DNA of 64,000 nucleotides from Ancylobacter tetraedralis (lineage in GTDB: Bacteria > Pseudomonadota > Alphaproteobacteria > Rhizobiales > Xanthobacteraceae). Numbering within the stretch: the first letter of the stretch is position 1; the number at the start of each line of letters is the position of its first letter. The DNA lies in contig NZ_JACICD010000003.1 of NCBI RefSeq assembly GCF_014195655.1, positions 1 to 64,000 on the forward strand, read 5' to 3'. A model generated the notes under the pieces. The model saw nothing but the letters and a program-made list of their open reading frames with translations. It ran no database searches and was not told the origin of the DNA. A program made the position numbers and the translations under genes. Positions 9,743-18,982 of the stretch are shown here, one piece after another.

Positions 9743-11074
9743 ATGGCCTCGGCAGCAGAACAGCTCGCGGCAAACCTCAATTTCGGTGCTCTGGCGAAAG
9801 CCGATGAACTCAAGAAGCGCATCTGGTTCACGCTGGGTGCGCTTCTCGTGTATCGGCTCGGCACCTATATTCCGATGCCCGGCATCAATCCGGATGCACT
9901 TGCCGACGTGTTCCGCACGGCGTCGCAGGGCATTATCGGCCTTTTCAACATGTTCTCGGGCGGCGCGGTATCGCGCATGGCGATTTTCGCCCTGAACATC
10001 ATGCCCTACATCTCCGCCTCCATCATCATTCAGCTGTTGACGACCGTGTCGCCGACGCTGGAAGCGCTGAAGAAGGAAGGCGAGTCGGGCCGCAAGACCA
10101 TCAACCAGTACACGCGCTACCTGACCGTGGTGCTCGCCGTGTTCCAGTCCTACGGCATCGCCGTCGGTCTTGAGGGCTCGGGCGCCGTCGTGTCGGATCC
10201 GGGCTGGTTCTTCCGCATCTCCACCGTCGTCACGCTGACCGGCGGCACGATGTTCCTGATGTGGCTGGGTGAACAGATCACCTCACGCGGCATCGGCAAC
10301 GGCATCTCGCTGATCATCTTCGCCGGGATTGTCGCCGAATTGCCGGCGGCCATGGCCAACACCCTGGAGCTCGGCCGTCAGGGCGCCTTGTCGACCGGCG
10401 TGATCCTCGGCGTGATCCTGATGGTCGTCGCGGTCATCACCTTCATCGTGTTCATGGAGCGTGCCCAGCGCCGGCTGCTGATCCAGTATCCGAAGCGCCA
10501 GGTAGGCAACAAGCTGTACGAGGGGCAGTCCTCGCATCTGCCGCTGAAGCTGAACACCTCGGGCGTCATCCCGCCGATCTTCGCTTCCTCGCTGCTGCTC
10601 ATCCCGACCACGGTCGCGAGCTTCATGCAGGGGCAGGGGCCGTCCTGGCTGACAACGGTGACGACGCTGATCGGCCACGGTCAGCCGCTGTTCATGCTGC
10701 TCTACGTGCTGCTGATCGTGTTCTTCTGCTTCTTCTACACCGCGATCGTGTTCAATCCGACCGAAACCGCGGACAACCTCAAGAAGCATGGAGGGTTCAT
10801 CCCAGGTATCCGCCCGGGTGAGCGGACCGCCGAGTATATCGACTATGTGCTGACTCGCATCACCGTCATCGGTGCGGCTTACCTTGCGATCGTCTGCCTG
10901 TTCCCCGAGATCCTGATCTCGTATGCCGCAGTCCCGTTCTATTTCGGTGGCACCTCGCTGCTGATTGTGGTGAGCGTGACCATGGATACGGTGGCTCAGG
11001 TCCAGGGGCACCTGCTGGCGCATCAATATGAGGGTCTGGTCAAGAAGGCCAAGCTCAGGGGGAAGCGTCGATGA
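9743..11074 (+). CDS. secY: Protein translocase subunit SecY
   Basis: The 443-residue channel subunit of the SecYEG translocon in the inner membrane. The ATG at 9743 was preferred over a GTG at 9725 because [20 protein letters not shown] is the typical alphaproteobacterial start. About ten transmembrane segments are visible. The first ends in the YIPMPGI motif, the plug region follows with [21 protein letters not shown], and cytoplasmic loops carry the conserved basic residues ([16 protein letters not shown] and [16 protein letters not shown]). It overlaps adk by 4 nt (ATGA). Confidence 0.97.
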   Translation: MASAAEQLAANLNFGALAKADELKKRIWFTLGALLVYRLGTYIPMPGINPDALADVFRTASQGIIGLFNMFSGGAVSRMAIFALNIMPYISASIIIQLLTTVSPTLEALKKEGESGRKTINQYTRYLTVVLAVFQSYGIAVGLEGSGAVVSDPGWFFRISTVVTLTGGTMFLMWLGEQITSRGIGNGISLIIFAGIVAELPAAMANTLELGRQGALSTGVILGVILMVVAVITFIVFMERAQRRLLIQYPKRQVGNKLYEGQSSHLPLKLNTSGVIPPIFASSLLLIPTTVASFMQGQGPSWLTTVTTLIGHGQPLFMLLYVLLIVFFCFFYTAIVFNPTETADNLKKHGGFIPGIRPGERTAEYIDYVLTRITVIGAAYLAIVCLFPEILISYAAVPFYFGGTSLLIVVSVTMDTVAQVQGHLLAHQYEGLVKKAKLRGKRR

Positions 11075-11655
11075 GGTTGATTCTGCTCGGACCGCCAGGG
11101 GCGGGCAAGGGCACCCAGGCCCAGCGTCTGGTCGAACGCCACGGCATTGTGCAGCTGTCCACGGGGGACATGCTGCGCGAGGCGGTGCGAAACGGGACGC
11201 CGATCGGCCTCAAGGCCAAGGCGGTGATGGAGGCCGGCCAGCTGGTCTCGGACGAGATCGTGATCGGCATCATCTCCGACCGGATCGACCAGCCCGACGG
11301 CGCGAAGGGCTTCATTCTCGACGGCTTTCCCCGGACCGTGGCGCAGGCCGAGGCTCTGGACGGCATCCTGGCCGAGAAGGGCTTGAAGCTCGACGCGGTG
11401 ATCGAGTTCAAGGTCGATCAGGAAAAGCTGGTGGACCGCATCCTGCAGCGCGCGCGCGAAACCGCCGCGCGCGGGGAGCCGGTGCGCAAGGACGACGATC
11501 CGGAGATCTTCAAGACCCGCCTGGAGGCCTTCAATCGCGACACCGCGGTCGTGGCGCCCTATTACGCGGGGCGCGGGTTGCTGGTTGAGGTCGACGGCAT
11601 GAAGCCGATCGACGACGTGACGCGGGCGATTTCGGACGTTCTCGAAACGGTCTGA
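11071..11655 (+). CDS. adk: Adenylate kinase
   Basis: A 194-residue cytoplasmic kinase converting ATP and AMP to two ADP. It has the P-loop [10 protein letters not shown] at residues 7-16, the AMP-binding STGDMLR, and [11 protein letters not shown]. The LID region is the short form ([17 protein letters not shown]), so there is no zinc site and the protein is shorter than the 214-residue E. coli enzyme. The secY-adk order is standard; the start overlaps the secY stop. Confidence 0.97.
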   Translation: MRLILLGPPGAGKGTQAQRLVERHGIVQLSTGDMLREAVRNGTPIGLKAKAVMEAGQLVSDEIVIGIISDRIDQPDGAKGFILDGFPRTVAQAEALDGILAEKGLKLDAVIEFKVDQEKLVDRILQRARETAARGEPVRKDDDPEIFKTRLEAFNRDTAVVAPYYAGRGLLVEVDGMKPIDDVTRAISDVLETV

Positions 11656-11671
11656 CGAAACATGGCGCGGC

Positions 11672-11700
11672 TTGACATGTGAGCGGAATCGCTCTATGTG
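11672..11700 (+). promoter_or_regulatory. Sigma-70-type promoter between adk and rpsM
   Basis: A perfect -35 box TTGACA (11672-11677) and a TATGTG -10 box (11695-11700) are separated by exactly 17 nt. It lies in the 188-nt non-coding gap after adk, about 145 nt ahead of rpsM. It would let the alpha set (rpsM-rpsK-rpoA-rplQ) be transcribed independently of the upstream genes and give a leader long enough for regulation. The match is seen directly; activity is inferred. Confidence 0.65.
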
Positions 11701-11843
11701 CCGCGCTTCACTCATGCGATCGTCACTTTCCGACATCATTCGCTGATGCCGGGCGACGTCGTGCGTATCTCCGCAGGGGCCGGTCTCCACCGGACGCGGA
11801 GTCAATCATCACCGGCATTGCCGGCGTACATGGAGAGAGCGAA

Positions 11844-12212
11844 GTGGCTCGTATTGCAGGCGTCAACATCCCGACCAACAAGCGCGTCATCATTGCGCTT
11901 CAGTACATTCACGGCATTGGCGCCAAGCACGCCGCCGACATCGTCTCGAAGGTCGGGATCCCGCTGGAGCGCCGCGTCAACCAGTTGACCGACCAGGAAG
12001 TGGCCCAGATCCGCGAGACGATCGATCGCGACTATCTGGTCGAGGGCGACCTGCGTCGCGAAGTGTCGATGAACATCAAGCGCCTGATGGACCTGGGCTG
12101 CTACCGCGGCCTGCGTCACCGTCGTGGCCTGCCGGTTCGTGGCCAGCGCACGCACACCAATGCCCGCACCCGCAAGGGTCCGGCCAAGGCGATCGCCGGC
12201 AAGAAGAAGTGA
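11844..12212 (+). CDS. rpsM: 30S ribosomal protein S13 (GTG start)
   Basis: A 122-residue S13, which contacts tRNAs and forms head bridges with S19. The start is GTG at 11844, 5 nt after a GGAGAGAGC site, giving M(V)[25 protein letters not shown], the conserved N-terminus; longer in-frame starts add unrelated residues. The C-terminal [22 protein letters not shown] is the family signature. It is the first gene after the candidate internal promoter. Confidence 0.96.
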   Translation: MARIAGVNIPTNKRVIIALQYIHGIGAKHAADIVSKVGIPLERRVNQLTDQEVAQIRETIDRDYLVEGDLRREVSMNIKRLMDLGCYRGLRHRRGLPVRGQRTHTNARTRKGPAKAIAGKKK

Positions 12213-12215
12213 TCG

Positions 12216-12237
12216 GGCGGGCCTTGGCCCGCCTTTT
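12216..12237 (+). terminator. Terminator-like hairpin between rpsM and rpsK
   Basis: A 7-bp perfect stem GGCGGGC/GCCCGCC with a 4-nt loop is followed by TTTT. It begins only 4 nt after the rpsM stop, inside the alpha gene set. It could be a partial terminator or attenuator, or a stabiliser of the rpsM 3' end. The short U-run suggests incomplete termination. Confidence 0.5.
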
Positions 12238-12329
12238 CCTGGCCGGCGGCGCGAGCGGCCGGCACCGCAACCAAGCATATTGTCCCGAGCGCCTGGAACG
12301 ACGGGCGCGCCTGAAGGATCGAAGGTCAA

Positions 12330-12719
12330 ATGGCTAAAGAAGCTGCCCGTATCAAGCGTCGCGAGCGCAAGAACATCGCCTCGGGCGTCGCGCATGTGAA
12401 CGCCTCGTTCAACAACACCATGATCACCATCACCGACGCGCAGGGCAACACCATTGCCTGGTCGTCGGCCGGTGCCATGGGCTTCAAGGGTTCGCGCAAG
12501 TCGACGCCGTATGCCGCGCAGGTGGCAGCCGAGGATTGCGCCCGCAAGGCCGCCGATCACGGCATGCGCACCATCGAGGTCGAGGTGTCGGGTCCGGGCT
12601 CCGGTCGCGAATCGGCGCTGCGCGCCTTCCAGGCTGCGGGCTTCACGGTGACGTCAATCCGCGATGTTACCCCGATTCCGCACAATGGCTGCCGTCCGCG
12701 CAAGCGTCGGCGCGTCTGA
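12330..12719 (+). CDS. rpsK: 30S ribosomal protein S11
   Basis: A 129-residue S11 of the 30S platform, contacting the mRNA near the E site. It has the conserved [18 protein letters not shown] segment, the [17 protein letters not shown] core and the C-terminal [18 protein letters not shown]. The gap from rpsM is 117 nt and contains the terminator-like hairpin; a GAAGGATCGAAGG stretch provides the ribosome-binding site. Confidence 0.97.
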   Translation: MAKEAARIKRRERKNIASGVAHVNASFNNTMITITDAQGNTIAWSSAGAMGFKGSRKSTPYAAQVAAEDCARKAADHGMRTIEVEVSGPGSGRESALRAFQAAGFTVTSIRDVTPIPHNGCRPRKRRRV

Positions 12720-12848
12720 CGCCATTCCGTCCGGTGGCGTCTCGGCGCCGTCGGGACCGCTGCGTTTGGCATTCCCTCCCGGCGGAGCCGGGGGACGGTG
12801 CGGTCGGGTGAGGGTGCCCGGGGTATCGTCGAGAGCAAGGGTGACGTC

Positions 12849-13865
12849 GTGATTCAGAAGAACTGGCAAGAGCTGATCAAGCCCGAGAAGCTCGAGGTCG
12901 CCGTCGGCAGCGACCCGAAGCGTTTTGCCACCGTCGTCGCAGAGCCGCTGGAGCGTGGCTTCGGCCAGACGCTTGGCAACTCGCTGCGTCGTATCCTGCT
13001 GTCCTCGCTGCAGGGCGCCGCTGTGACTTCGGTCCATATCGACGGCGTGCTGCACGAGTTCTCCTCGATCCCCGGCGTGCGCGAGGACGTGACCGACATC
13101 GTCCTGAACATCAAGGACATCGCCATCAAGATGGCCGGCGACGGCCCCAAGCGGATGGTGGTGAAGAAGCAGGGCCCGGGTGTGGTCACCGCCGGTGACA
13201 TCCAGACCGTAGGCGACGTCCAGGTGCTGAACCCCGAGCTGGTGCTGTGCACCCTCGACGACGGCGCCGAGATCCGCATGGAATTCACCGTCGATACCGG
13301 CAAGGGCTACATCGCGGCCGATCGCAACCGGCCCGAGGATGCCCCGATCGGTCTCATTCCGGTGGACAGCCTCTATTCGCCGGTCAAGAAGGTCTCCTAC
13401 AAGGTCGAGAACACCCGCGAGGGCCAGATTCTCGACTATGACAAGTTGACCCTCTCCATCGAGACCAACGGTTCGGTCAGCCCCGAGGATGCGCTCGCCT
13501 ATGCCGCGCGAATCCTTCAGGATCAGCTTGAGATCTTCGTGAATTTCGAGGAGCCCAAGCGCGAGACCGAGAGCCCGGCCATCCAGGAGCTGCCCTTCAA
13601 CCCGGCGCTGCTGAAGAAGGTCGACGAGCTCGAACTGTCCGTGCGTTCGGCGAACTGCTTGAAGAACGACAACATCGTCTATATCGGCGACCTGATCCAG
13701 AAGACCGAGGCGGAGATGCTCCGTACCCCGAACTTCGGCCGCAAGTCGCTGAACGAGATCAAGGAAGTTCTCGCCAGCATGGGCCTGCACCTCGGCATGG
13801 AAGTGCCGGGCTGGCCGCCCGAGAACATCGAAGACCTCGCCAAGCGCTTCGAAGATCATTACTGA
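12849..13865 (+). CDS. rpoA: DNA-directed RNA polymerase subunit alpha (GTG start)
   Basis: A 338-residue alpha subunit. The GTG at 12849 was chosen because a GAGAGCAAGGG site lies 7 nt upstream and M(V)[16 protein letters not shown] is the usual start in alphaproteobacteria. The N-terminal dimerisation domain includes [18 protein letters not shown] at about residues 38-55. The C-terminal domain with [19 protein letters not shown] and [16 protein letters not shown] contacts UP elements and activators. It lies between rpsK and rplQ, the canonical order. Confidence 0.97.
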   Translation: MIQKNWQELIKPEKLEVAVGSDPKRFATVVAEPLERGFGQTLGNSLRRILLSSLQGAAVTSVHIDGVLHEFSSIPGVREDVTDIVLNIKDIAIKMAGDGPKRMVVKKQGPGVVTAGDIQTVGDVQVLNPELVLCTLDDGAEIRMEFTVDTGKGYIAADRNRPEDAPIGLIPVDSLYSPVKKVSYKVENTREGQILDYDKLTLSIETNGSVSPEDALAYAARILQDQLEIFVNFEEPKRETESPAIQELPFNPALLKKVDELELSVRSANCLKNDNIVYIGDLIQKTEAEMLRTPNFGRKSLNEIKEVLASMGLHLGMEVPGWPPENIEDLAKRFEDHY

Positions 13866-13935
13866 GCATTAGACGCGGCGGTCGAGCCGCCTTCCTCCAC
13901 ACCGGCTCGAAGCCGTCGCATTTAGGATACTCGCC

Positions 13936-14361
13936 ATGAACCACGGCAAGACGTATCGGAAGTTCAACCGTACCGCTGAACACCGCAAGGCCATGTTCGC
14001 CAATCTCGCGCAGGCCCTCATCACCCACGAGCAGATCATCACCACGCTGCCCAAGGCGAAGGATCTTCGCCCGGTCGTGGAAAAGCTGATCACCCTCGGC
14101 AAGCGGGGCGGCCTGCACGCCCGCCGCCAGGCGATTGCCGACATCCGCGACGTGGCGGTGGTCCGCAAGCTGTTCGACGTGATCGGCCCGCGCTACAAGG
14201 AGCGCAATGGCGGCTACACCCGCATCATCAAGGCGGGCTTCCGCCACGGTGATTCGGCCGCCATCGCGGTGATCGAGCTGGTCGATCGCGACGAAGCCGC
14301 CAAGGGCGCGGCCGATCTGGCTCGGCTTGAGGCGACGAAATCGGCGGAAGCCGCCGCCTGA
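13936..14361 (+). CDS. rplQ: 50S ribosomal protein L17
   Basis: A 141-residue L17 located by the tunnel exit. The start [24 protein letters not shown] and the central [15 protein letters not shown] are diagnostic; the C-terminus ends in an Ala-rich tail. It is the last gene of the ribosomal cluster and is followed by a clear terminator. Confidence 0.97.
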   Translation: MNHGKTYRKFNRTAEHRKAMFANLAQALITHEQIITTLPKAKDLRPVVEKLITLGKRGGLHARRQAIADIRDVAVVRKLFDVIGPRYKERNGGYTRIIKAGFRHGDSAAIAVIELVDRDEAAKGAADLARLEATKSAEAAA

Positions 14362-14389
14362 TCGCGATTTCGAGACATAGTTGATGAAG

Positions 14390-14416
14390 AGGGGCGGTTT
14401 TCACCGCCCCTTTTTC
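14390..14416 (+). terminator. Rho-independent terminator of the ribosomal cluster
   Basis: An 8-bp perfect stem AGGGGCGG/CCGCCCCT with a 6-nt loop is followed by TTTTTC. It lies 29 nt after the rplQ stop and ends the alpha operon before the htrA-type gene. Confidence 0.85.
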
Positions 14417-14489
14417 TTTTGTCGCGCGGCCGGCTCGGCATAGGTGCGACACCCTTTTTCTGCCGCGAGGCGAGGGCTATATCTCGTTC

Positions 14490-15929
14490 ATGCAACGTTT
14501 CGCTCTTTCCCTCGCCGCCAGTCTCTTGCTCACCCTTCCGGCCGCGGCCCAGATGCCGCCGTCCCCGGCGGAGGTGGCGCAGCCGCGTGTGCCGGCTTCG
14601 CGCGCGGAGATCGGCCTCAGCTTCGCGCCCATCGTGGCCAAGACCGCGCCGGCCATCGTCAATGTCTATGCGATGCGCACGGTGCAGGCGCGGCGCGGGC
14701 CTTCGCTGCTGGAGGACCCGTTCTTCCGCCGCTTCTTCGGCGCACCGAACGGGCCGGGCTTCGGCGGCCCGAGCGAGCGCATCCAGCGCGCGCTCGGCTC
14801 GGGCGTCATCGTCGATGCCTCAGGGCTGGTCGTGACCAATAACCACGTCATCGAGGGCGCGGACGAGGTCCGCGTGTCGCTGTCCGACAAGCGGGAATTC
14901 GATGCCGACATCCTCCTGCGCGACCCGCGCACCGATCTTGCGGTGCTGAAGCTGCGGGACGGCAAGACGCGTTTCCCGGCCGCCCAGCTCGGTTCGTCGG
15001 ACGACCTGCAGGTCGGCGACATCGTTCTGGCCATCGGCAATCCGTTCGGCGTGGGGCAGACGGTGACGCAGGGCATCGTCTCGGCGCTCGCGCGCACGCA
15101 GGTCGGCATTACCGACTACCAGTTCTTCATCCAGACGGACGCGGCGATCAATCCCGGCAATTCCGGCGGCGCTCTGGTGGATGGCGCCGGACGCGTGGTG
15201 GGAATCAACACGGCGATCTTCTCGCGTTCCGGCGGCTCGCAGGGCATCGGCTTCGCGATTCCGGCCGACATGGTGCGCGTGGTGCTCGAATCGGCGCTGA
15301 CCGGCGGCAAGTCGGTGCGCCGGCCCTGGCTCGGCGCCAGCCTGCAATCGGTGACGGCGGACATTGCCGAGGGCCTCGACCTGCCGCGCCCGGTCGGTTC
15401 GCTGGTCCAGAGCATCCGGCCGGGAAGTCCCGCCGAGAAGAGCGGCCTGAAGGTGGGCGATCTCATCACCAGCATTGCCGGCCAGGAGACCGACGACCCC
15501 GACGCGTTCGGCTACCGCTTCGCCACCCGCCCGATCGGCGGGGCGGTGGAGGTGTCGGTCATCCGCCAGGGCAAGCCGCTGACGCTGACCATCCCGCTTC
15601 TCACCGCGCCGGAGACCACGCCGCGCGAGGAGGTGACGGTGTCGACCCGCTCACCCTTCGGCGGGGCGACGGTGGTGAACCTGTCGCCGGCGGTTGCCGA
15701 GGAGTTGCGCACCGTCGAGGCCGATAGCGGCGTGGTCGTCACCGCCGTGGCGGAGGGCTCGCCGGCGGATGCCACCAACCTTCGGGTGGGTGATGTCATC
15801 CGCGAGGTGAACGGCATGCCCATCACCCGCACCGCCGATCTCGTGCGCGCCACCTCCACGCCGGCGCGCGTGTGGCGCATCACCCTGCAACGCGGCGGTC
15901 GCACCCTGACCGCCATGCTCCCCGGTTGA
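14490..15929 (+). CDS. Periplasmic HtrA/DegP-family serine protease with two PDZ domains
   Basis: A 479-residue envelope protease/chaperone that degrades or refolds misfolded exported proteins. Residues 1-21 form a signal peptide ending in AAAQ. The trypsin-like domain carries the catalytic triad: His about 119 in TNNHVIEG, Asp about 149 in RTDLAVL and Ser about 225 in NPGNSGGAL. Two PDZ domains follow (about 280-370 and 390-479). The gene follows the ribosomal cluster and precedes rarA, a conserved arrangement in Hyphomicrobiales. It may be called degP or degQ; the exact subtype cannot be fixed, so no symbol is given. Confidence 0.93.
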   Translation: MQRFALSLAASLLLTLPAAAQMPPSPAEVAQPRVPASRAEIGLSFAPIVAKTAPAIVNVYAMRTVQARRGPSLLEDPFFRRFFGAPNGPGFGGPSERIQRALGSGVIVDASGLVVTNNHVIEGADEVRVSLSDKREFDADILLRDPRTDLAVLKLRDGKTRFPAAQLGSSDDLQVGDIVLAIGNPFGVGQTVTQGIVSALARTQVGITDYQFFIQTDAAINPGNSGGALVDGAGRVVGINTAIFSRSGGSQGIGFAIPADMVRVVLESALTGGKSVRRPWLGASLQSVTADIAEGLDLPRPVGSLVQSIRPGSPAEKSGLKVGDLITSIAGQETDDPDAFGYRFATRPIGGAVEVSVIRQGKPLTLTIPLLTAPETTPREEVTVSTRSPFGGATVVNLSPAVAEELRTVEADSGVVVTAVAEGSPADATNLRVGDVIREVNGMPITRTADLVRATSTPARVWRITLQRGGRTLTAMLPG

Positions 15930-15936
15930 GGCGCCC

Positions 15937-17259
15937 GTGGCCGATCTCTTCGCCACGGCGGGACTGGAGACGGGGGCCCCGCGGCCGCTGGCCGACCGGC
16001 TGCGGCCGCAGAGGCTTGGCGAGGTGGTCGGCCAGGAGTACCTGACCGGGCCGGAGGGCATGCTCACCCGGATGATCGCGCATCATTCGCTGGGCTCGCT
16101 CATTTTCTGGGGGCCGCCGGGCACCGGCAAGACCACGGTGGCGCGGCTGCTGGCACGCGAGACGGACCTGCATTTCGAGCAGATCTCCGCCATCTTCACC
16201 GGCGTCGCCGACCTCAAGAAGGTGTTCGAGGCCGCGCGGGGCCGGCGCGCGGTGGGGCAGGGCACGCTGCTGTTCGTGGACGAGATCCACCGCTTCAACC
16301 GCGCCCAGCAGGACGGCTTCCTCCCCGTGATGGAAGACGGCACCATCACCCTGATCGGCGCGACCACCGAGAACCCGTCTTTCGAGCTGAACGCGGCGCT
16401 GCTGTCGCGGGCGCGGGTTCTGGTGTTCAAGGCGCTCGATGCGGAGGCGATCGAGCGGCTGCTGCAGCGCGCGGAGACGCTGGAAGGCCGGCGCCTGCCG
16501 CTGGATGCCGATGCGCGGGGAGCGCTCGCCGGCATGGCGGATGGCGACGGGCGCTATCTGCTCGGCCTCGCCGAGGAGCTGCTGGCGCTGCCGCCGGGGC
16601 CGGATCTCGATATCGGTGCGCTTGCCGCCAGCCTGCAGAAGCGGGCGCCGATCTACGACAAGGGGCAGGACGAGCATTACAATCTGCTCAGCTGCTTCCA
16701 CAAGAGCCTGCGCGGCTCGGACGTGAACGGCGCCATGTACTGGGCGGCGCGCATGATCGTGGGCGGGGAGGATCCGGGCACGGTGTTCCGTCGCCTCGCC
16801 TGCGCGGCGTCGGAGGATGTCGGCATGGCCGACCCGCAGGCGATGCCGCAGGTGGTGGCGGCGTGGACCGCGTTCGATCGCGTCGGCTGGCCGGAAGGGC
16901 GGCTGTTCCTGGCGCAGGCCATCGCCTATGTCGCCACCGCGCCGAAATCGAACGCCGCCTATTCGGCCTTCAACGCCGCGCTCGCGCTGGCGAAGGCGAC
17001 CGGTTCGCTGCCGCCGCCCAAGCACATCCTCAATGCCCCAACCCGTTTGATGAAGGAACTCGGCTACCACGCCGGTTATCGCTACGACCACGATTATCCC
17101 GATGCCTATGCGGGACAGCAGTTCTTTCCCGATGAACTCGCCGGTGATCGTCGGGCAGAGTTCTACGTGCCGAATGAACGCGGCTTCGAGCGTGACGTTA
17201 AGAAGCGGCTGGAATACTGGGCCCGCCTCAAGGCGGAGCGACAGGGCGGCAACAAGTAG
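15937..17259 (+). CDS. rarA: Replication-associated recombination protein A (MgsA-type AAA+ ATPase)
   Basis: A 440-residue AAA+ ATPase acting at stalled replication forks, related to clamp loaders and RuvB. It has Walker A GPPGTGKTT at about residues 55-63, Walker B LLFVDEIHRFNRAQQD, sensor 1 IGATTENPSFE, and the C-terminal tetramerisation domain with HYNLLSCFHKSLRGSD and the ending NERGFERDVKKRLEYW. The GTG at 15937 is the start, 7 nt after the protease stop, giving MADLFATAGLE; the two genes probably share a transcript. Confidence 0.94.
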   Translation: MADLFATAGLETGAPRPLADRLRPQRLGEVVGQEYLTGPEGMLTRMIAHHSLGSLIFWGPPGTGKTTVARLLARETDLHFEQISAIFTGVADLKKVFEAARGRRAVGQGTLLFVDEIHRFNRAQQDGFLPVMEDGTITLIGATTENPSFELNAALLSRARVLVFKALDAEAIERLLQRAETLEGRRLPLDADARGALAGMADGDGRYLLGLAEELLALPPGPDLDIGALAASLQKRAPIYDKGQDEHYNLLSCFHKSLRGSDVNGAMYWAARMIVGGEDPGTVFRRLACAASEDVGMADPQAMPQVVAAWTAFDRVGWPEGRLFLAQAIAYVATAPKSNAAYSAFNAALALAKATGSLPPPKHILNAPTRLMKELGYHAGYRYDHDYPDAYAGQQFFPDELAGDRRAEFYVPNERGFERDVKKRLEYWARLKAERQGGNK

Positions 17260-17521
17260 GCCCCCGTGCGCGACGTCTTGCCTGGCGGAAGTCGGCGGTT
17301 GAGGCGGCGCGTAGGCTCGGTGGTTTCACAACCTTCTCCTCCGTCTCGCCCGATACCGCGATGTTGGCGGAAGGCGACAAAATCGGCCTCGCCGCCTTCA
17401 ATAGCGCGCGTCGGTCGCCATTTCCCGGGTTGCCGTGTTCGCCGGGCTTGCGCTCACATGCGCAGTCGCGTGACGTGAGGCCGCGTCTCGGCTATGTGCA
17501 GGCGTGAGGAGTACCCGACCC

Positions 17522-18712
17522 ATGGCTGTTGAAATCCACCGCGTCGATTCGGACGAGGAGGGCATGCGGCTCGACCGCTGGTTCAAGACGCATTTTCCCG
17601 ACCTGTCCTTCGGGCACCTGCAGAAGCTGCTGCGCAGCGGGCAGGTGCGCGTCGATGGCGGCCGGGTGAAGACCAACACGCGGCTGGCTGCCGGCCAGAG
17701 CGTGCGCGTCCCACCGCTCGAGGAGAAGCCGCAGCTCTCGACCGCCGATTATCTGGAGGCGGAGGAGCGCCGTGCGCGCGGCGAGACCGTGCCACGCGGG
17801 CGCGTGCCGCGTGACGCCGCGGCCGATGATGCCGCGCGGGATGACACCGGCTCCGATGACGATGTGTCCGAAGACCTGGCGTCCGGCGATGAGGCCTCCG
17901 GCCGTCCGGCGCCGCGCGCGCGGGCCGAGAGCCTCGCCGCGCCGGCGGTGAAGCGCGCCAGCAGCGATGACAAGGATGCCGCGGCCCTGCGCGCCATGAC
18001 GCTGTTCGAGGATCGCGACGTGCTGGTGCTGAACAAGCCCTACGGCCTTGCCGTGCAGGGGGGCTCGGGCACTTATCGCCATGTCGACGGCATGCTGGAA
18101 GCGCTCCGCGCCGATGATGGCCAGAAGCCGCGCCTCGTGCATCGCATCGACAAGGACACCTCCGGCATTCTGCTGATCGCCAAGAACCGGCTCTCGGCCT
18201 CGACGCTGGCCAAGACCTTCCGGTCGCGCTCGGCGCGCAAGGTCTACTGGGCGCTGGTTCCCGGCGTGCCGCGCCCGGCACAGGGACGCATCTCGACCTA
18301 CCTCGCCAAAGACGAGGCGGCCGAGCGCATGCGGGTTGCCCGCCATGGCGACGACGAGGCCAGCCATGCCATTTCCTATTACGCCGTGGTCGACCACGCG
18401 GCGCAGAAACTCGCCTGGCTGTCGCTGAAGCCCGTCACCGGCCGCACACACCAGCTGCGCGCCCACGCCGCCCATATCGGTCATCCCATTGTCGGTGATC
18501 CCAAGTATTTCAACGTCGAGAACTGGCCGTTGCCGGGGGGGCTGCAAAACCGGCTGCATCTTCTGGCGCGTAGGCTGGTCATCCCTCATCCGCGCGCGGA
18601 TAAGCTGATCGACGTCTCGGCTCCCTTGCCACCGCACATGCAGCAAAGCTGGAATGTTCTGGGCTTTGATGCAGGCCAATACGATCCGATTGTGGACGCG
18701 CCGGAGAGTTGA
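17522..18712 (+). CDS. RluC-type 23S rRNA pseudouridine synthase with an acidic/Ala insert
   Basis: A 396-residue pseudouridine synthase. An S4 domain occupies residues 1-60 (MRLDRWFKTHFPDLSFGHLQ), and the RsuA/RluA catalytic domain carries HRIDKDTSGILLIAK with the catalytic Asp, followed by PVTGRTHQLRAHAAHIGHPI. Family members modify 23S rRNA uridines; the RluC assignment rests on the S4 domain. Between the two domains, at about residues 80-150, lies an Asp/Ala/Arg-rich stretch with no recognisable fold. The ATG at 17522 follows a TGAGGAG site. The 262-nt gap from rarA shows no other gene. Confidence 0.88.
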   Translation: MAVEIHRVDSDEEGMRLDRWFKTHFPDLSFGHLQKLLRSGQVRVDGGRVKTNTRLAAGQSVRVPPLEEKPQLSTADYLEAEERRARGETVPRGRVPRDAAADDAARDDTGSDDDVSEDLASGDEASGRPAPRARAESLAAPAVKRASSDDKDAAALRAMTLFEDRDVLVLNKPYGLAVQGGSGTYRHVDGMLEALRADDGQKPRLVHRIDKDTSGILLIAKNRLSASTLAKTFRSRSARKVYWALVPGVPRPAQGRISTYLAKDEAAERMRVARHGDDEASHAISYYAVVDHAAQKLAWLSLKPVTGRTHQLRAHAAHIGHPIVGDPKYFNVENWPLPGGLQNRLHLLARRLVIPHPRADKLIDVSAPLPPHMQQSWNVLGFDAGQYDPIVDAPES

Positions 18713-18806
18713 CCTTGCGTTATATGCACGCGCCGCATCGTAGGCGCGATGCATCGCAGCAACATGTGCGCGAAAATAAGATTGAGTGCACCGCATTCAT
18801 ATTGGC

Positions 18807-18842
18807 TTAACCCAGCATAAAGCGTTGATGATGACCTATACT
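18807..18842 (+). promoter_or_regulatory. Candidate CtrA box with downstream -10 element
   Basis: TTAA-N7-TAAA (18807-18821) differs by one base from the CtrA consensus TTAA-N7-TTAA. A TATACT -10 hexamer follows at 18837-18842, so the box covers the -35 position, the geometry of known CtrA-activated promoters. It lies about 140 nt ahead of the sugar transferase gene. The sequence match is seen; CtrA control is inference. Confidence 0.35.
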
Positions 18843-18982
18843 CGCTAACCAGTGATGCCGAGTTCAGGGCAATTTAGTTCTGTATTCGAACAATCTCTGG
18901 GGTGGCTGGTAAATGGCGCTGCAACCTTCTATGCCGCAGCGCAACCTGATTGCGGTGTCTGGATAGTGAAGGGCAGTTGCCG

